From contig JAJFFV010000005.1 in assembly GCA_021776475.1 (NCBI GenBank), positions 248,001 through 312,000 on the forward strand: DNA of 64,000 nt, given 5' to 3'. The stretch is from Parvularculaceae bacterium (GTDB lineage Bacteria > Pseudomonadota > Alphaproteobacteria > Caulobacterales > Parvularculaceae). The translations under genes were made by a program, and so were the position numbers. The notes below the pieces were generated by a model. The model had not been told where the DNA came from and searched no databases. It saw only the letters and a program-made list of their open reading frames with translations. Each line of letters begins with the position of its first letter. The first letter of the stretch is position 1. Positions 56,701 through 64,000 of this stretch are shown here, piece after piece.

Positions 56701-57330
56701 ATGACCGCCATTGCCTACGATGTGATCTCTCGTGATGAAGATCAGGCCACCCAACATGTCAATCCAACTCCCTCCCGCGCTGAAGCCGAGGCGGCCGTGC
56801 GCACCCTTATCCGGTGGGCCGGCGACGACCCGGCCCGAGAAGGCCTGATCGACACGCCGAAGCGCGTTGCCAAAGCGTTTGAAGAATGGTTCTCCGGGTA
56901 CAATGATGATCCCGAAGAATTGCTGTCGCGAACTTTCGAGGAAGTCGAGGGTTATGACGACATCGTGCTATTGAGGGATATCCGCCTTGAAAGCTATTGC
57001 GAACACCACATGGCGCCGATCATCGGCAAAGCTCACATCGCCTATTTGCCTTCTGATAAAGTTGTGGGGATCTCCAAGCTGGCCCGTCTCGTCGATGCGT
57101 TTTCAAAACGATTGCAGATCCAGGAAAAGCTGACGGCGCAAATCGCTGACACACTGGAAAATGTACTTGAGCCGCTTGGTGTGGCCATCATGATCGAGGC
57201 GGAACATCAGTGCATGTCGACAAGGGGTGTTCATAAACATGGCGTCGATACGATTACGACACGGTTTACCGGTGTTTTCAAAGATGACCCGAAGATGGAA
57301 GAACGCTTTTTGCGCCTGATCCGTCCGTAA
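56701..57330 (+). CDS. folE: GTP cyclohydrolase I
   Basis: [52 protein letters not shown]. Confidence 0.98.
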   Translation: MTAIAYDVISRDEDQATQHVNPTPSRAEAEAAVRTLIRWAGDDPAREGLIDTPKRVAKAFEEWFSGYNDDPEELLSRTFEEVEGYDDIVLLRDIRLESYCEHHMAPIIGKAHIAYLPSDKVVGISKLARLVDAFSKRLQIQEKLTAQIADTLENVLEPLGVAIMIEAEHQCMSTRGVHKHGVDTITTRFTGVFKDDPKMEERFLRLIRP

Positions 57331-57418
57331 ACACATTGCTAACCCGGTCCGTTTGCATGGTGAACGGATCGGGACAAATCCTCCGCAGTCTTTAACGAAT
57401 ATTTACCCGCTGGAGTAT

Positions 57419-57919
57419 ATGCTCACGCTGACATTCAAGGTATGCTGCATGACGAGTTCAGACAATATCCCGGAAAATGACGACGACGTCACCTTACTGG
57501 CGGAGTTCTGGCGCTCTCCATTTGCGGTGGCGGCGGCAGTTTTGCTCACCGCGCAGACCACCATGATGCTGTATGCAGCATTGACCGGCCGGGATTTAAA
57601 CTTTGTCATGACCATGCCGATGATCCTGATCGCCGCAATGATGCTGGTCGCCGGTGTCTGGCCCGGCTGGAATTATATCGCACTGTCATCAGACGGGTTT
57701 GAACAGCATGCAGGCCTGACTGGCATCAGAACCAGCTGGAAAAAAGTGCAGCATGTAAGGGTATTTCCAAGCTGGGTTGAAATCCGCCATGTCGATGGCA
57801 ACAAGCCCGGTGAGAAAAAAGTTAGAACCGTGCGTCTGCTCAACCGTTACGGGCTTGCGCCTGATGACTTCGGCCGCATGATTGAAGAGCGCTGGCGCGC
57901 AGCTCGTGGGCTGGAATAA
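57419..57919 (+). CDS. Two-TM hypothetical protein
   Basis: ORF with two TM segments and PH-like C-terminus; start uncertain. Confidence 0.6.
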   Translation: MLTLTFKVCCMTSSDNIPENDDDVTLLAEFWRSPFAVAAAVLLTAQTTMMLYAALTGRDLNFVMTMPMILIAAMMLVAGVWPGWNYIALSSDGFEQHAGLTGIRTSWKKVQHVRVFPSWVEIRHVDGNKPGEKKVRTVRLLNRYGLAPDDFGRMIEERWRAARGLE

Positions 57920-57957
57920 TCGTTCGCCCAAATCTCTGACACCGCGTACAAACATCA

Positions 57958-57980
57958 GGCACCTTGACGGTGCCGTTTTT
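57958..57980 (+). terminator. Rho-independent terminator
   Basis: GGCACCttgacGGTGCCGTTTTTG. Confidence 0.75.
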
Positions 57981-57997
57981 GTTGGGCTGCATATCGA

Positions 57998-59365
57998 ATG
58001 TCTGAGCCGATCACCTATGCGCGCGTCATAAAGCTCGCCTGGCCGGCGAGTATTGCCTCGCTGATTACGCCCATACTCGGACTGACCGATGCAACAGTGC
58101 TTGGGTATTCGGCGCGGCCATTTGATGTTGGCGCTGTCGGCCTTGCAGCTGCTATCTTTTCCCTTGCCTACTGGACGTTTGGCTTTCTGCGCATGTCGAC
58201 CGCCGGCCTGACCGCACAGGCGGTTGGCGCAGGTCACGAAGCCAAGGCGAGACGTATCTTGGCACAATCAGTCGGCTTCGGCGGCGCTCTAGGCCTTGTC
58301 CTCATGCTACTGCAGGCACCGTTTGGCGACTTGTCGTTCTGGCTCATGACACGGGGCGCCACGGTCGAGGCGGAAACAATTGCTGCTGCGGAGGCCTATT
58401 ACAATATGCGCATCTGGGGCGCGCCAGTTGTGTTGATGACAGCCGGCATGCTTGGCTGGCTAACAGCGCGGGGGCGTACTGACCTTTTAATGGCTATCGT
58501 CGTCATCATGACGTTTCTTAATATGGGCCTCGATATGCTGTTTGTGCTCAAATTCGACTGGGCGGCCAAAGGGATCGCCGCTGGTACATTGATTGCCGAA
58601 GTGACCGGCGCAGCTCTGGCCGGGCTTGCTATTTTGTTCGTGCTGAAAGGCAATGACGGGATCAAAGCCCACTGGTGCGGGATCGACTATCTCTCCAGGC
58701 GGTCCATGCGGCGCCTGGCGGCAGTCAATGTCGATATTTTTATCCGTACATTCATTCTCTCCCTCGCATATGTGTATTTCGTCCAGCAAAGCGGCGTTTT
58801 TGGAGACCTGACGCTTTCTGCCAATCAGCTTCTCTTGCAGTTCTTTCTGGTGACTGGGCTCGCTCTTGACGGACCTGCGATCGCGGCGGAGACATTCGTC
58901 GGGCAGTCTCTTGGTGCAGCAAAGGAAGAAGTGAGGCGCGACCGATTCAATGAAGCAACACGAAAAACCTGTATCGTGGGCGGCATGGGTGCTCTCATTT
59001 TGTCTGCCTTTTATGTCGTATTCGGAGATATACTGATTAATCTCACGGCCCCTGATCCCGGCATCAATGGAGCGGCTAGAGACTATTTCATCTGGATTGT
59101 TGTCAGTCCGATCATGGTTGCCGCAGCGTTCCAGCTGGATGGCATTTATATCGGGGCAACACGCTCCCAAGCGCTACGAAACTCGATGATTGTTTCCGGC
59201 ATTGTTTATGTCATTGCCATCAACGGCTTCGCGCCATCGCTCACCAATCATGGCTTATGGCTGGCCTTCACGGCGTTTATGCTGGTTCGGGCACTAACCC
59301 TCATTCTCGCCTGGCCAGGTTTTGCGCTTCTGGTTCTGAACGGTTTGCAAGAGGAGGAAGGGTAA
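57998..59365 (+). CDS. MATE family efflux transporter
   Basis: LAWPASIASLITPILGLTDATVLGYSARPFDVGAVGLAAAIFS; 455 aa polytopic. Confidence 0.9.
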   Translation: MSEPITYARVIKLAWPASIASLITPILGLTDATVLGYSARPFDVGAVGLAAAIFSLAYWTFGFLRMSTAGLTAQAVGAGHEAKARRILAQSVGFGGALGLVLMLLQAPFGDLSFWLMTRGATVEAETIAAAEAYYNMRIWGAPVVLMTAGMLGWLTARGRTDLLMAIVVIMTFLNMGLDMLFVLKFDWAAKGIAAGTLIAEVTGAALAGLAILFVLKGNDGIKAHWCGIDYLSRRSMRRLAAVNVDIFIRTFILSLAYVYFVQQSGVFGDLTLSANQLLLQFFLVTGLALDGPAIAAETFVGQSLGAAKEEVRRDRFNEATRKTCIVGGMGALILSAFYVVFGDILINLTAPDPGINGAARDYFIWIVVSPIMVAAAFQLDGIYIGATRSQALRNSMIVSGIVYVIAINGFAPSLTNHGLWLAFTAFMLVRALTLILAWPGFALLVLNGLQEEEG

Positions 59366-59448
59366 TCAGCGTTTCCATCTGCTATGAATCTCGTCAAGCA
59401 TTGAGCGTTCGGGGTATGCCGCTTTCAACTCAAAAAAAGCAGACCGAT

Positions 59449-60312
59449 ATGACCACATTCAACGAGCAGGTTTTCAACGACTGTTTCGGGCCAATCCTGC
59501 AGCAGCACAATGACTGCAAACCGCGTCTGCGGGCGATGCGCCAACACTTTCGCGACAATGCCGAAGCGTTTGCCCGTTTCATGCGCGCCAGATGTGACGG
59601 CACTTACGCGAGCGGCGGCTACAGTCATGTCGCACCCCGGGGTATCCAAATCCGGCACAGCTGCCGACGCCTTGCGATCATACAGAGAAACAACTGAAAG
59701 ATGTTCTGGCCGGCACCAGCATCGGCTGCGGGCCAAATGTTTTCGATGCGTGGGCCGGACGCTGGAAGGGCAGGTATTCATGGAACGATCAACAACCATC
59801 TGATGACAACCACCACATCTGGGATGATACGCGCCGGATCGAGGAACAGTGGGTACAACCGGTCAGCCAGTCCACCAAGGGGGAATTTGTCAATGGTGGG
59901 AATGTCGCGGAAAAGAAGCGACGCGGAGAAACCGATTTGGCAATCAATGTCTACGACCGTGAATGCGGTGTAACGGGATGGGTTTCCAAATTCGAAGACG
60001 GACAGCGCCACGAAATAATTCTTATCGCATACTGCATTCGGTCGGCTGATCTGGATTTCACAGGAACTCAATCCCCAGACCAAGCAACCGCTTAACGCTA
60101 ATGAGTGGATGGTCTTTTACGAATGGGTACAACCGCCTCGCTATGGCATGTTGGGCCGGAGGTTTCGAACCAATGGCGATGCTTTTGAAGACATCCATGC
60201 GGATGAACACGAACAACATGTCGGTGTATACGAAACACCGTTCGTTGATCGTATTGTCAAAGCGGCACTGGACATTGCAAAGGCAGTCAAAGAAATATTT
60301 GATGCAATCTGA
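59449..60312 (+). pseudogene. Hypothetical gene disrupted by two frameshifts
   Basis: Three consecutive frames: MTTFNEQVFNDCFGPILQQ... / ...YPNPAQLPTPCDHTEKQLKDVLAGTSIGCGPNVFDAWAG... / ...LIWISQELNPQTKQPLNANEWMVFYEWVQPPRYG...IFDAI*. Confidence 0.65.
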
Positions 60313-60477
60313 CGCGATCCGTGGCTGGTTCTAGAAGATAGGCAGGTCAACGGATATCCTGACGACATCAGCGCTCTAGTAGTTCCGCTGCGGACAATGC
60401 GACGAAGTCTTGCAAGCCGTTTGCAAGGTGATGTAGAGTCAACGAGATAAATGATAGACACCAATTTATGGAGTTGT

Positions 60478-61014
60478 ATGAAGGCCAAGCTGCCCAACGG
60501 TGTTCAGCGTTTCGACTTGAAAGACAATCAGGACGACCGGGGCAATCTCACAGAGCTTTTCCGAAGGGATTGGGGATTACCCGAATGCCGTCAAATCAAT
60601 CTGGTTTGCTCCAAGGCCAATGTCGTCAGAGGCGTTCACGTGCATCCCAACCATTCCGATTACTTATTGGTGCTTGAAGGAGAATTGCTCCTTGGAATGC
60701 AGGATTTGCGGCGAGCGTCTGAGACTTTTGGCTTAGCGGCGACCGCCACTCTCAGCGCAGATAATCCAACAGCCTGGTTTATTCCAGGAGGCGTTGCACA
60801 CGGATTCTACACACCCACTGCGACAAAATATCTCTATGGCCTGACAAATGAGTGGGAGGCTGGTGACGACTTCGGCTGTTGCTGGGACGACCCTGGGCTG
60901 GCCATTGTCTGGCCAGAACTCGAAGCACCAATTCTTTCCGAACGAGATATGAATGCACCGAGCCTGGATTCCGTGATGCAGAAGCTTGATTCATTGTCGA
61001 AAGATCCAAATTGA
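60478..61014 (+). CDS. dTDP-4-dehydrorhamnose 3,5-epimerase-like protein
   Basis: DDRGNLTELFRRDWG...QINLVCSKANVVRGVHVHPNHSDYLLVLEGELLLG...WFIPGGVAHGFYTP. Confidence 0.8.
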   Translation: MKAKLPNGVQRFDLKDNQDDRGNLTELFRRDWGLPECRQINLVCSKANVVRGVHVHPNHSDYLLVLEGELLLGMQDLRRASETFGLAATATLSADNPTAWFIPGGVAHGFYTPTATKYLYGLTNEWEAGDDFGCCWDDPGLAIVWPELEAPILSERDMNAPSLDSVMQKLDSLSKDPN

Positions 61015-61016
61015 TC

Positions 61017-61955
61017 ATGACAACAAAAGTTGGATTGGTTGGGTGTGGCCGCTGGGGGAAACACATACTGCGCGATTTGAAAACACTGGGATGTGCCGTT
61101 CACGTCGCGGCGCTATCTGACACTTCGGTCGCGAACGCTCACGCTCACGGAGCTGATTCCGTCGTCAGTAAAGTTACAGAAATAAACGAACATCTGGATG
61201 GCTACGTAATAGCTTCGCCAACTATCGACCATCTCGACGCCGTTGAATTTCTTCTACCTCAAGGACGGCCGATCTTTGTCGAAAAGCCGCTTACAGATGA
61301 TATACAACGCGCCAAGAGGCTCCCTTCAAGCGCCGCTGACCTGATATTTGTAATGCATAAATGGCGCTATCACCCGGGCGTAGAAGCACTCAGGTCCATT
61401 AAACAGGCTGAAGAGTTTGGTCCGGTTACCGGATTGCATTCAAGGCGTGTTCAGTGGCTCCAACCTCATCAGGACGTCGATGCAATCTGGATTCTCGCGC
61501 CTCATGACCTCTCAATTGCCACTCATATTTTTGGTTCTGTACCGGAAGCCTGTACAGCGTGGATTGATCCCGTAGGATGTTCGGGTGACGGCCTTCATGC
61601 CAAACTGGCAGACAGAGCAACAAGTGCGCCCATCTCACTTGAAGTTTCTTCTAGCCAGCCTTATACATCTCGCATGATTACCGTGGGTTTTGACCAGGCG
61701 ATCGTCACTCTTACGGACAAAAATTATCAAAATTTGGAAATTCGTCTTCGATCCGGTACGTCAGATACGTATGTGATCAATCGCCCACTAGAAAACCACT
61801 TGCCGTTGTTTCTCGAACTTGAAGCATTCGTTCAGCACCTGCAGGGCGGAAGCCGCCCATTCACCGCCTATACGGAGGAAATTAAAATGTTGGACGTACT
61901 GGTCGAACTACGATCCATGGCAGGCTTGAATCCAGATGGTCAAAAAAACTGTTAG
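61017..61955 (+). CDS. Gfo/Idh/MocA family oxidoreductase
   Basis: TKVGLVGCGRWGKHILRDLKTLG...GYVIASPTIDHLDAVEFLLPQGRPIFVEKPLTDD. Confidence 0.9.
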   Translation: MTTKVGLVGCGRWGKHILRDLKTLGCAVHVAALSDTSVANAHAHGADSVVSKVTEINEHLDGYVIASPTIDHLDAVEFLLPQGRPIFVEKPLTDDIQRAKRLPSSAADLIFVMHKWRYHPGVEALRSIKQAEEFGPVTGLHSRRVQWLQPHQDVDAIWILAPHDLSIATHIFGSVPEACTAWIDPVGCSGDGLHAKLADRATSAPISLEVSSSQPYTSRMITVGFDQAIVTLTDKNYQNLEIRLRSGTSDTYVINRPLENHLPLFLELEAFVQHLQGGSRPFTAYTEEIKMLDVLVELRSMAGLNPDGQKNC

Positions 61956-61975
61956 AAGCGTCTATGTGGTTTCAT

Positions 61976-63427
61976 TCAGTTGATGGTCTTTTCGATTTCT
62001 GACCTCAGTGGAGACGACGGGTGGACTGTCAGAAAATGATCATACACGCGGCGCGCGGCAGCCCTTTCACCCAAAACGGTCAAGGCTTCAAACAGTTGCA
62101 AATATTGAGCGGGTGTTGCAATTGACTTCATTATCACTGGTTCCAGTATGGCCCTGACATCTGCCATCCTGTTTTCCGCAATCGCCAGAGCGGCACTCAC
62201 TGTTGGTGTTGATTGCACGACGAGCTGACTTTGCACCGATGCTTCGTTCGCGTACTCACGCGCAGCAGCAATATCCTGATGCTGGAGACAAAGGTGGCTG
62301 AGCGCGAGTAGTGCGTATGCTTTACGGTGCACATTGCGTTCTCGTTTAATGGCCAGCAGCAAAATGCTTGCAATCTCTTCTTCATCGTAGCAACTTAAAA
62401 ACAACGCGTTCATCGTATGAAAATTTAGTTCATATGCTTCGTAATTTTCAATCAAATCTAAACAGATTAGAGCGGCAGTCTCCAAGTCAACTCTCTGCCC
62501 ATTATGTAATTTAAATGCGGCGGTCAGAGAACGAACCTGGCCATCATCCAACGAAACACATAACTTGTCGGCACACTCTTCTATGGACGTGCTCGATATC
62601 GTTATGCCTGTCTGGGAAAGAGCAGCTTCGAGATCTTCACTTCTTTCAATGTGACCTGATTGAAGCAATCGGACAAAACAGGTTACAAAGTTTGCCGTGC
62701 GTGGAAGATCTGCAAAAGTATCTAGCTGGCTCACACGCTGGCCCAATTTGGCCATTTCACTTGCACGCTGTGCGATGGAGAATAGAACCCGTGGCGGGCT
62801 ATTGAGAGAGATCGCAGTTGGTTCGTCCGTCGACGACCACCTGACAGATGATCCCGCGATGACAAAGCAATCCAGGAGATGCCGCGCAAGTCCCTTCCCG
62901 GAGAGATTCTCCCATCGGATATTGAGTCTTTCATAAGTTGAGCGTCTGAATGCATAGTGCGCCTCGTATATCAATTTAGGCGACCCATTTTTGTATCCCT
63001 GGCGATAGCGATGACTGTTGAACGCACAGGGCCAGGCAACAAGCTGACCGGACAGTGTCGCTGCGAGTGTTAACGAGGAGGCAAAATCGCTCTCCTCAAG
63101 CATCCCACCAAGAGTCTCAACGTGTTTTGGTCCCCAAATATCGTCGTCCTGAAGGATGAAAATCCGGTCAGACCGTGCCCTCGAAAGCGCAGTTGCCCGG
63201 GCTGTGGTGGTTCTGACCGGCGATGCCGGCAAATCGAGAACATGGACCCGGTTGTCGGCTTCCGCGAATTTGTGAGCGACACTCAACACGTCCGTCGTCG
63301 CGCCTGAACAGGCAATCAACAACTCAATATCAGCACAGCTCTGATTCAGGCCATGGGGGACAGCCTGCTTCATAGTTTCTGCCCGGTCAATAATAGGCAG
63401 GATTATTGAAGCGTACGGTTTTATCAT
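61976..63427 (-). CDS. Family 2-like glycosyltransferase with C-terminal helical/TPR-like region
   Basis: YASIILPIIDRAETMKQAV...SRARSDRIFILQDDDIWGPKHVETL. Confidence 0.8.
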   Translation of the reverse strand: MIKPYASIILPIIDRAETMKQAVPHGLNQSCADIELLIACSGATTDVLSVAHKFAEADNRVHVLDLPASPVRTTTARATALSRARSDRIFILQDDDIWGPKHVETLGGMLEESDFASSLTLAATLSGQLVAWPCAFNSHRYRQGYKNGSPKLIYEAHYAFRRSTYERLNIRWENLSGKGLARHLLDCFVIAGSSVRWSSTDEPTAISLNSPPRVLFSIAQRASEMAKLGQRVSQLDTFADLPRTANFVTCFVRLLQSGHIERSEDLEAALSQTGITISSTSIEECADKLCVSLDDGQVRSLTAAFKLHNGQRVDLETAALICLDLIENYEAYELNFHTMNALFLSCYDEEEIASILLLAIKRERNVHRKAYALLALSHLCLQHQDIAAAREYANEASVQSQLVVQSTPTVSAALAIAENRMADVRAILEPVIMKSIATPAQYLQLFEALTVLGERAAARRVYDHFLTVHPSSPLRSEIEKTIN

Positions 63428-63493
63428 CGGTCCTGTATGTTGAAAACTATTCTATATCCGGTTTTTAGGCTGTCGGCTATGGCAGGTTGCGCT

Positions 63494-64000
63494 TCAGTGA
63501 ACTTCAGCACCAACGGCTTTGACGATATCGTCAAAGCCGTCAGCATCAAGAAATTCGGTCAATTCACGCAAGATTTTTGTTGGCAGACCCGGACCTTCGT
63601 AAATCAACGCGGTATAAAGCTGCACCAAAGAAGCGCCCGCGAGGATTTTCTTATAGGCATCTCTGCCCGAGAAAATGCCGCCGACACCGATCAATGGGAT
63701 TTTATGGCTCAGTTCTCTGGCAAAATCACGCAGAACTTCGGTTGACAGACGGAACAGTGGCCCACCGGAAAGGCCGCCTATCTCCCCGCCATGTGCGGCA
63801 CTCTCGACACCTGGTCTCGTGATCGTTGTATTGGAAACAATGAGACCGCTGACCTTGTGAGCAACGGCGCTGGCGACAATATCGGCTCTGTCTTCATCGG
63901 TGAGGTCCGGTGCAACTTTCAAAAACAGCGGCTTTTTCGTCACGCGCGTCGCCATCACGCGCGACAACAGATCGTCGAGCGCAGCACGGCCCTGCAAGGC
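63494..64000 (-). CDS. pyrD: Dihydroorotate dehydrogenase (class 2), C-terminal part; continues past window end
   Basis: KPLFLKVAPDLTDEDRADIV...GLIVSNTTITRPG...GGLSGGPLF...IPLIGVGGIFSGRDAYKKILAGASLVQLYTALIYEGPGL. Confidence 0.95.
   Translation of the reverse strand, partial: ALQGRAALDDLLSRVMATRVTKKPLFLKVAPDLTDEDRADIVASAVAHKVSGLIVSNTTITRPGVESAAHGGEIGGLSGGPLFRLSTEVLRDFARELSHKIPLIGVGGIFSGRDAYKKILAGASLVQLYTALIYEGPGLPTKILRELTEFLDADGFDDIVKAVGAEVH
63513..63540. repeat. 28-bp perfect palindrome inside pyrD
   Basis: ACGGCTTTGACGATATCGTCAAAGCCGT equals its own reverse complement. Confidence 0.95.

Noticed and set aside
58487-59170. 227-aa minus-strand ORF
   Set aside because: Antisense to the MATE transporter; composition typical of a mirror frame.
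1-64000. CRISPR array, rRNA operon, prophage or canonical defence system
   Set aside because: No regularly spaced repeats, rRNA, phage structural genes or recognised defence operon were seen apart from hipBA.

Overview
The window reads as an alphaproteobacterial chromosome segment; no taxonomic search was run. Core-type genes include rpsD, cysS, folE, an RsmB-type rRNA methyltransferase, DUF2794, BI-1, MATE and a pyrD fragment. They surround an accessory region (about 27.6-42.4 kb) that abuts the 3' end of a tRNA-Arg(CCG) gene. The accessory region carries hipBA with paired operators, a membrane-anchored alpha/beta hydrolase, a truncated SRAP gene, a DUF4392/DUF4760 pair, a 7TM-GAF-PAS-class III cyclase flanked by ~110-bp imperfect direct repeats, an uncharacterised five-gene operon ending in a PPP phosphatase, IS3-type transposase remnants, and an exact 47-bp inverted repeat bracketing 8.4 kb. 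The most interesting signal outside it is a pair of tiny single-TM protein genes (one too short for the ORF track). Each is driven by a promoter embedded between two copies of a GTGAGTRANYGCTCAC-like operator with almost identical spacing. Several other operator-like palindromes, a frameshifted gene and a 28-bp perfect palindrome inside pyrD are also reported. All family names come from reading motifs by eye; no database searches were done.
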